Counted from the stretch's first letter, positions 17,689-32,076 are shown. The stretch: 64,000 nucleotides of DNA from Modicisalibacter tunisiensis (GCF_020148005.1 NZ_JAGXFD010000001.1:2502599-2566598); one strand, 5' to 3'. A program made the numbers and translations. The notes: generated by a model from the letters alone, not told the origin.

Positions 17689-18690
17689 ATGGCGACTATC
17701 GACTTGTCTCTGATCTGGGCGGTGATCATCGCCTTCAGCGTCATCATGTACGTGCTGATGGACGGCTTCGACCTGGGCGTGGGGATCCTGTTTCCCCTCG
17801 CGCCGGACGAGGAGTCGCGCGACGTGATGATGAACTCCGTGGCGCCGATCTGGGACGGCAACGAGACCTGGCTGGTGCTGGGCGGGGCCGGGCTGCTGGG
17901 TGCCTTCCCGCTGGTCTACTCGATCCTGCTGCCGGCGCTCTACATCGGGGTCTTCCTGATGCTGGCCGGGCTGATCTTCCGCGGCATCGCCTTCGAGTTC
18001 CGCTTCAAGGCGCGGCGTTCGCGGCGCTGGTGGAACCTGGCCTTCGCCGGCGGCTCGGCGGTGGCCAGCTTCGCCCAGGGCGCCGTGGTGGGCACCTACA
18101 TCCAGGGCTTCGAGACCGCGGACCGGGTCTTCACCGGCGGTGCGCTCGACTGGCTGACGCCGTTCTCGGTGCTCACCGGGCTGGGCATGATGGCCGGCTA
18201 TGCGCTGCTGGGGGCCGCCTGGATCGCCATGAAGACCGAGGGCCGTATCCAGGAGTGGGCACGTGGGCTGGTCCGCCCGCTGCTGCTGGCGGTGCTGGGC
18301 GTCTTCGCCGCGGTGAGTCTGCTGACGCCGGCCATCGATCCCGATGTCGCGGCGCGCTGGTTCAGCCACATCGAGGTGATCTGGATCCTGCCCGTGCTGG
18401 CGCTGGGCTGTGCGCTGCTGGTCTGGCGCGGCGCCGCCCGCGGAGGCGAGAAGCTGCCGTTCCTGGCGACCATGGGCATGTTCGTCTTCACCTACCTGGG
18501 GCTGCTGGTCAGCCGCTGGCCCTACGTGATCCCGCCCGACTACACCCTGTGGGATGCCGCCTCGGCGCCCGGTTCCCAGCTGTTCCTGCTGGTCGGGATG
18601 CTGTTCGTGATTCCCATCATTCTCGGCTACACCGGCTGGGCCTACTGGGTCTTCCGCGGCAAGGTGCGCCCCGGCGAGGGGTATCACTGA
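17689..18690 (+). CDS. cioB: Cytochrome bd-type quinol oxidase subunit II
   Basis: CydB-family membrane subunit, 333 residues, with about eight hydrophobic segments. Family features are the start LSLIWAVIIAFSVIMYVLMDGFDLGVGIL, then NSVAPIWDGNETWLVLGGAGLLGAFP and the end HYTGWAYWVFRGKV-like segment (actual YTGWAYWVFRGKV). It pairs with CioA to form the oxidase. It is separated from cioA by 3 bases and from cydD by 6 bases. No small CydX-type subunit gene is visible between cioB and cydD. Confidence 0.94.
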   Translation: MATIDLSLIWAVIIAFSVIMYVLMDGFDLGVGILFPLAPDEESRDVMMNSVAPIWDGNETWLVLGGAGLLGAFPLVYSILLPALYIGVFLMLAGLIFRGIAFEFRFKARRSRRWWNLAFAGGSAVASFAQGAVVGTYIQGFETADRVFTGGALDWLTPFSVLTGLGMMAGYALLGAAWIAMKTEGRIQEWARGLVRPLLLAVLGVFAAVSLLTPAIDPDVAARWFSHIEVIWILPVLALGCALLVWRGAARGGEKLPFLATMGMFVFTYLGLLVSRWPYVIPPDYTLWDAASAPGSQLFLLVGMLFVIPIILGYTGWAYWVFRGKVRPGEGYH

Positions 18691-18696
18691 ACCGTC

Positions 18697-20356
18697 ATGC
18701 TGGCCGATGACACGACGCCGCGCGCCTGGCTGGCCGAACTGGCCGGTCGGGTGCGCGGCTGGCTGTGGCTGACCGGCGCCGCCGGCCTGGCGGCGGGGCT
18801 GTGCACCGTGGTGCAGATGGGACTGCTGGCCTGGCTGGTGGACCAGCTGGTGACCCGGTCGCGTGATCCCGCCGAGCTGGCGCCCGTCTTCGGCCTGTTG
18901 CTGGGCGTGCTGGCGCTGCGCGCCGTCGCCCAGTGGGCGCAGGAGCGGGCGGCCTTCGAGGCCGGATACCGCGTGCGTGAACGGGTGCGCGAGCAGCTGC
19001 TCGATCATCTGGTGGCGCTGGGGCCGGTCGGGCTCGGCGATCGCCACACGGCGGGGCTGGGCCAGCAGTGGGTCGAGCAGGTCGAGGCCCTGGACGGCTA
19101 TTTCGCCCGCTTTCTGCCCCAGCTGGGGCTGGTGATGGCGCTGCCGCTGGTGATCCTGGCCGTGGTGGCCTGGCTCGACTGGCTGGCGGCCCTGCTGCTG
19201 CTGGCCTCGGCGCCGCTGATTCCGCTGTTCATGGCGCTGGTGGGCATGGGCGCCGAACGCCTCAATCGCGAGCAGTTCGAGTCGGTGACCCGGCTGGCCG
19301 GGCATTTTCTCGACCGGGTGCGCGGCATCGCCACCCTGCAGCTGTTCAACCGCGCCCGGGAAAGCACCCGCGAGGTCTACGTCGCCGCCGACGACTACCG
19401 GCGTCGCAGCCTGCGCACGCTGCGTCTGGCCTTCCTGTCCTCGGCGGTGCTGGAGTTCTTCGCCTCGGTGGCGATCGCGGTGGTGGCGATCTACATCGGC
19501 TTCGGCCTGCTGGGCTACATCGCCTTCGGTCCTGCCGACTCGCTGACGCTGTTCAGCGGCCTGCTGATCCTGCTGCTGGCGCCGGAGTTCTTCCAGCCGC
19601 TGCGCACCCTGTCCCAGCATTACCACGACCGGGCCGCGGCGCTGGGTGCGGCCGACGGGCTCGTCGCGCTGCTCAAGGAGCCGGCTGCGGCACCGTTCCG
19701 GCCGGCGCCGGCCGACCGGGAGGCGCCGCGCATCACGCTGCGGGGCGTGACGCTGCGTCATCGCGGCCGCGACGCACGCCTTGGCCCCTTCGGTCTGAGC
19801 GTGGCGCCGGGCGAATGCGTGGCGCTGGTCGGGCCGTCCGGCAGCGGCAAGTCGTCGCTGCTGCAACTGCTGGGCGGTTTTTTGGCGCCGGAGGGCGGCG
19901 AGGCGACGATCACCCCGCGCGGGCCGCTGGCGTGGATGGACCAGCGGCCCTGGCTGGTGCAGGGCAGCCTGGCCGACAACCTGCGCCTCGCCGCCCCGGC
20001 GGCCGACGAGGCGGCGCTGTGGCAGGCGCTGTGCGAGGTGCACCTCGAGGCGCTGGTGGCCGGGCTGCCGGCAGGGCTAGACACACCACTGGGCGAGCGC
20101 GGAGTCGGGCTGTCCGGCGGGCAGGCGCAGCGGCTGGCGCTGGCCCGGGTGTTCCTCGCCGAGGCGCCGCTGCTGCTGCTCGACGAGCCCACCGCGGGGC
20201 TCGATGCGGACACCGAGGCGGCGGTGATCGAGGCGCTGCAACGGCTGATGCAGCGGGGGGCGACGGTGGTGATCGCCACCCATCAGCCGGCCCTGTGCGC
20301 GGCCGCCGATCGGGTGGTCGAGCTGAACGTGAGCGGGGCAAGCCGGGAGGTGGCGG

Positions 20357-20364
<8 letters not shown>
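18697..20364 (+). CDS. cydD: Heterodimeric ABC exporter subunit CydD
   Basis: CydD with CydC exports or handles thiol/haem compounds needed for assembly of bd oxidase. The 555-residue protein has an N-terminal six-helix membrane domain (to about 320) and a C-terminal ATPase. Walker A is GPSGSGKSSLL, the signature is LSGGQAQRLALARVF, and Walker B is LLLLDEPTAGLD, followed by the ATHQPA switch His. The gene begins 6 bases after cioB and overlaps cydC by 8 bases, consistent with coordinated production with the oxidase. Confidence 0.92.
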
Positions 20365-23133
<2,769 letters not shown>

Positions 23134-23170
23134 ACCTGGGTAGCGAAACCAGCAAACCGGGGGAGCGAAG

Positions 23171-23204
23171 AAAAAGGGGCGGCGTCCGGAGGAGCGAGCC
23201 GCCC
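23171..23204 (-). terminator. Rho-independent terminator of the xdhABC-guaD operon
   Basis: Read on the minus strand, GGGCGGC and GCCGCCC pair around a 14-base loop and are followed by CTTTTT. It lies 26 bases after the guaD stop, between the convergent deaminase and guaD genes. Confidence 0.75.
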
Positions 23205-23229
23205 AACAGCGCAAGTCGAGCGAAGAGGG

Positions 23230-24585
23230 TCAGGCCGGCTGGCCGGGGGCGTGCGACACCCGGTGCGTCGGTACGGCGTCGCGCTGGTGCACGCAGCGGC
23301 CGTTGGCCCAGGTGGCCTGCACGGCGCGGTCATCGCCGAGGATCATCAGTGCGAAGAGCAGCTCGTCGAGGCGCCGGGTGCGCGCCGCGCGGCGTGCCAG
23401 CAGTGGTGTGGCGCGTGGATCGAGCACCACCAGGTCGGCCTCGCCGCCTTCGCGGAGGCTGCCGATGTGTGCATCCAGGTGCAGGGCACGGGCGTTGCCC
23501 AGGGTCAGGCGGTAGAAGCCCTGCCAGGCGGTAAGCGGCTGGCCAAGCAGCTGGCCCACCTGATAGGCCGCCTTGAGGGTGCCGAAGCCGGACAGGTCGG
23601 TGCCGCCGCCCACGTCACTGGCCAGCGAGATGTTGAGACCCGCCTCGCGGCATGCCCGACGATCGAAAAGGCCGCTGCCCAGGTACAAATTGGAGGTCGG
23701 GCAGAAGGCGATGTTGGCGCCGGCCTGGGCGAGCCGCTTGCGCTCGCCGTCCGACAGATGAATGCCGTGGGCGAAGGTGCTGCGCGGCCCCACCAGGCCG
23801 TAGCGCTCGTAGACCGCCAGATAGTCGCGGGCCTCGGGAAATAGCTCGGCCACCCAGTCGATCTCGCCGCGATTTTCCGAGAGGTGACTCTGCAGGTGCA
23901 GGTCCGGTGCGTTGCGCAGTACGCCGCCGACGGCATCGAGCTGCTCGCGGCTCGAGGTGGGCGCGAAGCGTGGCGTCAGGGTATAGCCGAGCCGGTCGCG
24001 ACCGTGCCAGTCGGCGATCAGCCGCTCGCTGTCGGCGATGCCGCCCGTGGCGGTGTCGGTCAGCGCCTCGGGCGCGTTGCGATCCATCAGCACCTTGCCG
24101 GCGAGCATCCGCAGCCCGCGCTTCCGGGCGGCGGTGAAGAAAGTATCCACCGACACGGGATGCGAAGTGCAGAACACCTGTGCGGTGGTGGTACCGACGC
24201 GTAGCGTCTCGTCGAGGAAGGCCTCGGCGACGGTCTCGGCGTGGGCGCGCTCGGCGAAGCGGCACTCCTCGGGGAAGGTGTACTCGTTGAGCCAGTCGAG
24301 CAGCTGACGGCCGTAGGAGGCCATGATGTCGAGCTGCACGTAATGCACATGGGTATCGATGAACCCCGGCAGGATCAGCTTGCCACGGTAGTCGACCATC
24401 TCGAGACCCGCCGGCAGGTGCGGGGCGAGCGTGGTGTACTCGCCGACGGCGTGGATGCGACCGTCCACCAGCCACAGCGCGCCGTCCTCGATGTGCAGGA
24501 CGCTGCCCGGTTCCGGGGTATCGCCCTCGCCGGGGTCATTGAGAAAGCCGACCAGCGTGCCGCGCAGCAGGCGGGAATCGGTCAT
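23230..24585 (-). CDS. guaD: Guanine deaminase
   Basis: Cytosolic zinc amidohydrolase converting guanine to xanthine, which is the substrate of the adjacent xanthine dehydrogenase. The 451-residue protein shows the metal site FIDTHVHYVQLD (about 75-86), the guanine-site segments TPRFAPTSSREQL and LHLQSHLSEN, the late His in FAHGIHLSDGE, FCPTSNLYLGSGLF, and the Asp in SLASDVGGGTDL. Length is normal. The gene is last in the xdhABC-guaD unit and overlaps xdhC by 4 bases. Confidence 0.95.
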   Translation of the reverse strand: MTDSRLLRGTLVGFLNDPGEGDTPEPGSVLHIEDGALWLVDGRIHAVGEYTTLAPHLPAGLEMVDYRGKLILPGFIDTHVHYVQLDIMASYGRQLLDWLNEYTFPEECRFAERAHAETVAEAFLDETLRVGTTTAQVFCTSHPVSVDTFFTAARKRGLRMLAGKVLMDRNAPEALTDTATGGIADSERLIADWHGRDRLGYTLTPRFAPTSSREQLDAVGGVLRNAPDLHLQSHLSENRGEIDWVAELFPEARDYLAVYERYGLVGPRSTFAHGIHLSDGERKRLAQAGANIAFCPTSNLYLGSGLFDRRACREAGLNISLASDVGGGTDLSGFGTLKAAYQVGQLLGQPLTAWQGFYRLTLGNARALHLDAHIGSLREGGEADLVVLDPRATPLLARRAARTRRLDELLFALMILGDDRAVQATWANGRCVHQRDAVPTHRVSHAPGQPA

Positions 24586-25457
24586 GTGGGGTCTCCAGAA
24601 GCGGTTGCAGGTGTCGGTTGCGCCGACGGCGGCGGCGCAAAGGCGGCACGCAGCGTCCCGGGGTCAACGCCACGCTCGTCGCGACGCGCCTCGCGGGGCT
24701 TGAGGGTGAGCAGTTCGGCGACCACGGCCACGGCGATCTCGTAGGGCAGCTTGCCGTGGGCGCCCGGCACGCCGATCGGGCAGCGCACGCGCTCCAGGGC
24801 GTCGGCGGTGTGCCCGGCATCGCTCAGCCGGCGCCGGAAGCTGGCCCACTTGCTGGCCGAGCCGATCAGGCCGATCGAGGCGCAGTCTCCACGCGTGAGC
24901 AGGGCGTCCACCAGTGCGCGATCCTCGGCGTGGTCATGGGTCATCACCAGGGCATGACAGCCGGCGGGCAGGGCAGCGACGGCCGCCTCGGCCCGGGGTG
25001 CCGTGTGGCATGCGAGGCGGGGGCGATCGGCCGCCCAGTCGGGAAACGCGGAGCGGCGGCTGTCGTGCCACAGTACGCGCCAGGGCAGCGGCGCCATCAG
25101 CCTGACCAGCTCCTGGCCCACATGACCGGCGCCGAACAGGGCCACCGTCATTGCCGCGCCGGGAAACACCTCGAGCAGGACGTGGACGTAGCCGCCGCAG
25201 CACTGGCCGGAGCGCGCGCCCAGCGGAAAGGCTTCCAGCCGGGTACCCGGTTGCCCATGTGCCAGTGCCTGCCGGGCGGCGTCGATCACCTGAAACTCGA
25301 AGCTGCCTCCGCCCAGGGTATCGTGGACGGCATCGGCGGTGATCACCATCTTGGCCCCCGGCTCGCGCGGGGTGGAGCCCGCCGTGCCCACCAGGCTGGC
25401 CAGCACATGGGGCTCGGCGGCACCCTGCAGGCGATGCAGCGCCTCATGCCAGATCAT
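24582..25457 (-). CDS. xdhC: Xanthine dehydrogenase accessory factor XdhC
   Basis: XdhC binds molybdenum cofactor, helps its sulfuration and inserts it into xanthine dehydrogenase. The protein (291 residues from the ATG at 25457) shows family landmarks: AGSTPREPGAKMVI near 25, SGQCCGGYVHVLLE, a Rossmann-type glycine motif FGAGHVGQELV, GLIGSASKWASFRRRL, and PIGVPGAHGKLPYEIAVAVVAEL. An upstream in-frame ATG adds only Arg/Pro-rich residues and was not chosen. It overlaps xdhB by 14 bases and guaD by 4 bases. Confidence 0.93.
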   Translation of the reverse strand: MIWHEALHRLQGAAEPHVLASLVGTAGSTPREPGAKMVITADAVHDTLGGGSFEFQVIDAARQALAHGQPGTRLEAFPLGARSGQCCGGYVHVLLEVFPGAAMTVALFGAGHVGQELVRLMAPLPWRVLWHDSRRSAFPDWAADRPRLACHTAPRAEAAVAALPAGCHALVMTHDHAEDRALVDALLTRGDCASIGLIGSASKWASFRRRLSDAGHTADALERVRCPIGVPGAHGKLPYEIAVAVVAELLTLKPREARRDERGVDPGTLRAAFAPPPSAQPTPATASGDPT

Positions 25458-27916
25458 GCTGCGTCTCCTGCGCGGCGGCCGGGGCGCCATCGCGGCGCAG
25501 GGCCTCGGCGGCCATCAGTACCCGCTCCGGCGTGGCTGGGGTATCCAGCCGCGGGCAGACGCGATAGTCCGCCAGGCTGGCCAGGGCGTCGCGCAGCGCC
25601 GACCACACCGACATGCCGAGCATGAAGGGCGGCTCGCCCACGGCCTTGGAGCGGTAGATGCTGGCCTGCGAGTTGGGGTGGCCCTCGAGCAGCTCGACGT
25701 TGAACACCGCCGGCTGGTCGCCGAAGGCGGGAATCTTGTAGGTCGCCGGTCCGTCGGAGATCAGCCGGCCCTTGGCGTTCCACTTGAGTTCCTCGCTGGT
25801 CAGCCAGCCCATTCCCTGGATGAAGCCGCCTTCCACCTGGCCGATGTCGATGGCCGGGTTCAGCGAGTCGCCGACGTCGTGAAGGATGTCGACCCGGGTG
25901 AGGCGATACTCGCCGGAGAGGGTGTCGACCTCGACCTCGGAGACCGCCGCGCCGTGAGCGTAGTAGTAGAAGGGGCGGCCCTTGCCGGTCTCGCGGTCGT
26001 AGTGGATCAGCGGTGTCGAGTAGAAGCCCTTGGCCGACAGCGACACGCGGCCCAGGTAGGCGGCCTGGACGAGCTCGCCCCAGGGAATGCGGCGGTTGAA
26101 GGCGACGAGCTCGCCGTCTTCCAGGCGCATGCCCTCGCGGTCAATCTGGTAGTGCTCGGCGGCGAAGTCGAACAGCCGCTCGCGCAGCTGGCCGGCGGCG
26201 TCGCGGGCGGCCATGCCGTTGAGATCGGCGCCGCTCGAGGCCGCAGTGGGCGAGGTGTTGGGCACCTTGTCGGTGCGCGTGGCGGTGATGCGCACGCGCC
26301 GGGTATCGAGGCCCAGCTCGCGGGCCACCACCTGACAGACCTTGGTGTGCAGGCCCTGGCCCATCTCGGTGCCGCCGTGGTTGATTATCACGCTGCCGTC
26401 GGTATAGACGTGCAGCAGCGCGCCGGCCTGGTTGAGGTGCTTGGCGGTGAACGAGATGCCGAACTTCACCGGCGTCAGTGCCAGACCTTTTTTGATGATT
26501 GGGCTCGTGGCGTTGAACGCGGTGATCGCCTCGCGGCGCTGCCAATAGTCGCTGCTCGTCTCGAGGCGCTCGATGAGCTCGCTCATCAGCGGGTGCTGGT
26601 CGACGGTCTGGCCATAATGAGTCACGTCGCGCTCGGCGCGGTAGAGGTTGCGCTTGCGCACCGTCAGCGGGTCCTCGCCGACGTGGCGGGCGATATCGTC
26701 CATTGCCTGCTCTATGATCATCATGCCCTGCGGACCGCCGAACCCGCGAAAGGCGGTATTGGAGGCGGTGTGGGTGCGGGCGCGATGGCCGGTGACCCGG
26801 GCCTCGCCCAGCGAATAGGCATTGTCGGCGTGGAACATGGCGCGGTCGACCACCGCCTCGGAGAGGTCCGGCGAATAGCCGCAGTCGCCGATCACGGTGA
26901 TGTCGCCACCGGCGAGCACGCCCCGGGCGTCGAAGCCCAGCCGGTAGCGGTTGTGGAACGGATGGCGCTTGCCGGTGGCGCGCATGTCCTCGGCACGCGG
27001 CAGGCGCAGCCGGGCGGCGCGTCCCGTACGGCGTGCGACGAGTGCGGCGATGCACGCCCAGGGCGAGGCCTGGGTCTCCTTGCCGCCGAAACCGCCACCC
27101 ATGCGCCGGGTCTCCACGGTCACCGCATGGAAGGGGATGTCGAGCACCTCGGCGACCAGCTTCTGGGTCTCGCTGGGATGCTGGTTGGAGGTGTAGACGA
27201 CGACGCCCTCGTCCTCGGTGGGGGTGACCAGGCACGCCTGGCCTTCCAGGTAGAAGTGCTCCTGCCCACCGACGAACTGTTCACCCTCGAGCGTGAACGC
27301 GGCGCCCGCCAGGGCCGCCTGCCAGTCGCCGCGCTCCTGAACGTGGGTGGGGCGAACCACGTCGCCGTGCTCGGCACTGGCGACCGGGTCGAGGCTCGCC
27401 GGCTGTTCGTCGATCTCGACGACGACTTCCCTGACTGCCAGGCGCGCCGCCTTGTAGCTGGTGGCGGCGACCGCGAAGAGCGTCTGGCCGAGGTAGCTGA
27501 TCTCGTCGTCGACGAACAGTGGGTCGCCGGGGAATACCGGGCCGATATCCGTGTGCCCCGGCACGTCGACGACGGTGACGACGTCGACCACGCCGGGGGC
27601 ACGCTTGACCGCCTCGAGATCGAGCCGGGTCAGGCGACCGTGGGCCACCGGCGAGAAGCCCAGCGCCACGTGCAGGGCGTCGGCGGGCGCCGGGATGTCG
27701 TCGATGTAGGCAGCGCGTCCGGTGACGTGCTTGATGGCGCTCTCGTGGGCCTGGGCCGTGCCCGCACCATTGGCTCGTGTTTCACGGGCCTCGCGTGCCA
27801 GGGGGCCGTCGCCCTTGTTGTGGCCATCCTGATCCTGCCGGGCGCAGGCCGAGGCGTCGTCGACCTGGGTCGGCTGGCCCGAGGCGGGGGCGGTGTCGGG
27901 CGCCGTCCGGGAAAGC

Positions 27917-27933
<17 letters not shown>
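25444..27933 (-). CDS. xdhB: Xanthine dehydrogenase, molybdopterin-binding subunit XdhB
   Basis: Catalytic subunit that oxidises hypoxanthine and xanthine to urate. The 829-residue protein has the family segments HVTGRAAYIDDIP (about 68-80), RRMGGGFGGKETQ, AFRGFGGPQGM, GTEMGQGLHTKVCQV and EVEVDTLSGEYRL. The first about 60 residues are polar and low in complexity (Gln/Asp-rich) and precede the conserved domain, so the true start may be downstream. It overlaps xdhA by 17 bases and xdhC by 14, giving a tightly coupled operon. Confidence 0.95.
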
Positions 27934-29395
<1,462 letters not shown>

Positions 29396-29437
29396 CACGG
29401 TGGCTCGTTGTTGTTGCTGTTCGAGTATCAAGTCATT

Positions 29438-29453
29438 TTGACCAAATGGTCAG
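29438..29453. promoter_or_regulatory. RutR-type operator in the xdhA-rutR intergenic region
   Basis: The 16 bases read TTGACCAAATGGTCAG and match 13 of 14 defined positions of the E. coli RutR consensus TTGACCA-N2-TGGTCAA. The central TGACCA-AA-TGGTCA is a perfect inverted repeat. It is placed to act on the divergent xdhABC-guaD operon and possibly on the regulator gene itself. Confidence 0.8.
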
Positions 29454-29574
29454 GTTCGTGAAGCGTGGCGTATCCGCCGGGGGAATGCAAGCCGTGCAGC
29501 GGGAAGTTCGCCGCGGCGTTGAGTCTGCCGGTCAGCTGGGGCAAGCTGGCGGCTTTGAGCGGCAGGATGAGCTG

Positions 29575-30219
29575 ATGACGACCCCGCTACCGCCCGATGC
29601 CACGCGCACCCGGCTGCGCAACGAACCGCGGATTCTCGACGCGGCCGAGAACGTCTTCGCGCGTCACGGCTATCGTGGTGCCAGCGTGCAGGCCATTGCC
29701 GAGGCGGCCGGGCTGCCCAAGTCCAATGTGCTGTATTACGTCGGTAGCAAGCGCAAGCTCTACGTGGCGCTGCTCGAGCGCATGATGAGCCGTTGGAACG
29801 CCATGCTCGATGACATCAGTGTCGAGGACGACCCCGCCGAGGTGCTCGAGGCCTTCATCCGCAGCAAGATGACCCTGACACGAACGCATCCGGAGGGCTC
29901 GCGGCTGTTCGCCGCCGAGGTTCTGCAGGGCGCCCCCTTCCTCCAGGAGTACCTGCGCGGCGAGTTGCGCGACTGGGTTCGCCAGCGCGCCCGGGTCTTC
30001 GAGCAGTGGAGCGAGCGCGGCCTGATGGACCCGGTCGATCCGGTATGGCTGATCTTCCTGATCTGGTCGGCGACGCAGCACTATGCCGACTTCGAGGCCC
30101 AGGTGCTGGGGATTACCGACCGGGAGCGGCTCGATGATGCGGACTACCGGTCGGTCACCGACTTTCTCTGTCGGGTCATTCTCAAGGGATGCGGCGTGAC
30201 GCCACGCGGCCCCCAGTAG
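29575..30219 (+). CDS. rutR: TetR-family regulator of the RutR type
   Basis: A DNA-binding repressor of 214 residues (E. coli RutR is 212). The N-terminal helix-turn-helix is RILDAAENVFARHGYRGASVQAIAEAAGLPKSNVLYYVGSK in sections. The ligand domain carries segments shared with RutR: ASRLF-type GSRLFAAEVLQGAP, PVDPVWLIFLIWSATQHYADF, and a final VILKG. E. coli RutR senses uracil and thymine and tunes pyrimidine and purine metabolism. The start at 29575 follows GGATGAG. A further upstream in-frame ATG would add 43 residues and cover the operator. The two RutR-type operators near xdhA and the deaminase gene support its role here. The effector is not shown by the sequence. Confidence 0.85.
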   Translation: MTTPLPPDATRTRLRNEPRILDAAENVFARHGYRGASVQAIAEAAGLPKSNVLYYVGSKRKLYVALLERMMSRWNAMLDDISVEDDPAEVLEAFIRSKMTLTRTHPEGSRLFAAEVLQGAPFLQEYLRGELRDWVRQRARVFEQWSERGLMDPVDPVWLIFLIWSATQHYADFEAQVLGITDRERLDDADYRSVTDFLCRVILKGCGVTPRGPQ

Positions 30220-30238
30220 AGGGCCACGCGGCCGTACC

Positions 30239-30985
30239 TCAGAACTTCCAGGTCACCATCGCCTGCGGATTGTGCTCGTCGGCACCCTCGATGCCGTACT
30301 TGTTCTTCCAGTACTGGTACTCGACACCGGCATAGAGACGATCGCTGGCCCCCCAGAAATCTCCCACGTCGAGCAGCAGTTGCGGGGCGCTGTTGATGTT
30401 GTGCCCGACATGGCCTTCCGACCCGGCATAGTCGAAGTGGCCCTTGAACAGCCACTTCGTGCTGGCGAGATCGAAATGCGACCCCCACACCAGGGTGACC
30501 TGCCAGGTGTTGCCGGGCAGGTCGGTGTCGTCGCGTACGTAGGTGTTGAGCTGGAAGTAGTCCATGCCCGGCACATCAAGATCGAAGCCCAGCCCATAGA
30601 GGCGCCGATTGATGTTCTCGCCCATCTCGAGCTGGCCGGCGAGCAGCACGTCGGTGACGGGGCCGGCGCCCAGGTCGCTGCCCGTGATCTTGCCCAGGCT
30701 CAGGCGCGGGGCATATTCCCCGTAGATGTTGGGCAGGGTCTTGCCGTCGCGGTCGCCTTCGAGGTTGGTGTAGTCGAAGAAGAAGTAATTGTCGCCGTAT
30801 TCCCAGCCGTTGGCCACCTCGTAGGTGGCGATGCTGCGTTGCTTGTCGCCGAGCGCGTAGTCCCAGCCCTTGAGCAGCGACAGCGATGCCTGGGTCCAGG
30901 CGTGGGCGGTGCCGGTGACGCCGACCAGAAGCAGGCCGGCGGTGCAGGCGGAGACGAGACGGGGCGGTGCTGAAGCCTGAATCAT
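30239..30985 (-). CDS. Tsx-like outer-membrane nucleoside channel
   Basis: Beta-barrel protein of 248 residues with a signal peptide ending AHA before Trp30, alternating amphipathic strands and a C-terminal Phe (MVTWKF) typical for outer-membrane insertion. Segments such as WGYGDNYFFFDYTNLEGD (seen here as WEYGDNYFFFDYTN) and GVEYQYWKNKYG match the Tsx/OmpK family of nucleoside-specific channels. AGAGGGA precedes the ATG. Its location beside purine catabolic genes fits uptake of nucleosides or bases across the outer membrane. The stop is 19 bases from the convergent rutR stop. Confidence 0.8.
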   Translation of the reverse strand: MIQASAPPRLVSACTAGLLLVGVTGTAHAWTQASLSLLKGWDYALGDKQRSIATYEVANGWEYGDNYFFFDYTNLEGDRDGKTLPNIYGEYAPRLSLGKITGSDLGAGPVTDVLLAGQLEMGENINRRLYGLGFDLDVPGMDYFQLNTYVRDDTDLPGNTWQVTLVWGSHFDLASTKWLFKGHFDYAGSEGHVGHNINSAPQLLLDVGDFWGASDRLYAGVEYQYWKNKYGIEGADEHNPQAMVTWKF

Positions 30986-31331
30986 GCTTCCCTCTTTGTA
31001 TTCAATGTTTGTTTTTGTTGTGTGTCACAACGGTATACAAAAATAGCATTATTTGTGCACTTTTTGAGGGTGCCGGTGTGTTCGTGAATAATTCGAAAGG
31101 ATTCACTGCACTGCGAGAGAAAACGCGGTGCCTCTTGTCGCCATCCAGGCCGGTCTGCAGAGGATTGTCATGGCCGCACGTTCTGCGCCGATTGCCGCGG
31201 GGCGCCGAACTCTGCCGAGAGATGGCCTGCGCCGGGAGGTCGGCGGCAGGACAGCGTGATCGGGTATACATGGTCTTGAGCCGCATAACGTGCGATGGTG
31301 GTCGCAGTGCGGTGTAACGAGGAGAAGGGCA
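30986..31331. promoter_or_regulatory. Divergent control region between the Tsx-like gene and gntR
   Basis: This 346-base gap is AT-rich at its left end. It holds two copies of the palindrome GTATAC (31033-31038 and 31264-31269) and an inverted repeat GTTGTG-TGT-CACAAC at 31017-31031. GTATAC is the core of the TTGTATACAA-like sites bound by many FCD-type GntR regulators, so one or both copies may be gntR operators. No protein-coding gene was found in the gap. Confidence 0.35.
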
Positions 31332-32054
31332 ATGACCACATCCTGGCAGGAGACGGTGCTGGCCGATGTGTCGGGGCGCGGGCGGATCAGTGACCCGCAG
31401 ATCGTCGAGATGATCCGTCAGGCGGTTCTGACCCAGCGACTGCCGCCGGGGACTCGATTGCCCGAGGTGACGCTGGGCGAGATCTTCGGGGTCAGCCGCT
31501 CGGTGGTGCGCAAGGCACTGACGCGACTGGCCTCGGATCATGTGATCGTTCAGCAGCCCAATCAGGTGGCGCGCGTGGCGGCGCCGAGCGTCGAGGAAAC
31601 CCGCGAGATCTTCGCCGCGCGTCGTCTGATCGAGGGCGAGGTGGCGGCGCTGCTGGCCGGAAACCTGAGCGCCGAGCAACGTCATGAGCTGGCCGCGCTG
31701 ATCGAGCGCGAGCAGGAAGCCCACGAAAGGGGGGATGAAGCCTCGCGCGTGGAATGTTCACTGGCCGTTCACCGCTACCTGGCCGACCAGTCGCCCAACC
31801 GGGTGCTGGGCGCCATGCTGGCGGATCTGATCCTGCGCACCTCGATTGTCATTGCCTTGTACAAGCGTCCGGGGATGGAGGCCTGTTATCTGGATCACGA
31901 CCATGCCGATCTGCTGACCTTGCTCGAGAGCGGCCCGGCTGAAGCGGCTCGTCGCCGCATGCACGACCATCTGAGCGAGCTGGAAGCGCTGCTGGATCTA
32001 CGGGCTCAGGAGGCGCGCATCGACCTGGCCGCGATTCTGGGCGGCGTGGCCTGA
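31332..32054 (+). CDS. GntR-family regulator, FadR/FCD subfamily
   Basis: Transcription factor of 240 residues. The N-terminal winged helix-turn-helix shows IRQAVLTQRLPPGTRLPEVTLGEIFGVSRSVVRKAL in sections (about 22-60). The C-terminal all-helical FCD ligand domain has EETREIFAARRLIEGEVAALLA, FHRYLADQSPN-like LAVHRYLADQSPN and DHDHADLLTLLESG, where the Asp/His residues usually bind a metal. Start chosen by AGGAGAAGGG before the ATG. It is divergent from the Tsx-like gene, which is its most likely target. The ligand is unknown; purine-related regulation is only suggested by context. Confidence 0.85.
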   Translation: MTTSWQETVLADVSGRGRISDPQIVEMIRQAVLTQRLPPGTRLPEVTLGEIFGVSRSVVRKALTRLASDHVIVQQPNQVARVAAPSVEETREIFAARRLIEGEVAALLAGNLSAEQRHELAALIEREQEAHERGDEASRVECSLAVHRYLADQSPNRVLGAMLADLILRTSIVIALYKRPGMEACYLDHDHADLLTLLESGPAEAARRRMHDHLSELEALLDLRAQEARIDLAAILGGVA

Positions 32055-32076
32055 ACGAGCGACCCGAAAATTATCT

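Noticed and set aside
16279-20043. Very long open frame (over 1,200 codons) on the minus strand across cioAB and cydD
   Set aside because: It is fully antisense to four well-supported genes, very rich in His, Gln and Arg, and shows no family motif. High GC content produces such frames opposite real genes. Similar antisense frames lie opposite flhA, thrS, pheT, hypF, xdhB and others.
31017-31031. GTTGTG-TGT-CACAAC as a CRP site
   Set aside because: CRP needs TGTGA-N6-TCACA; the spacer here is far too short.
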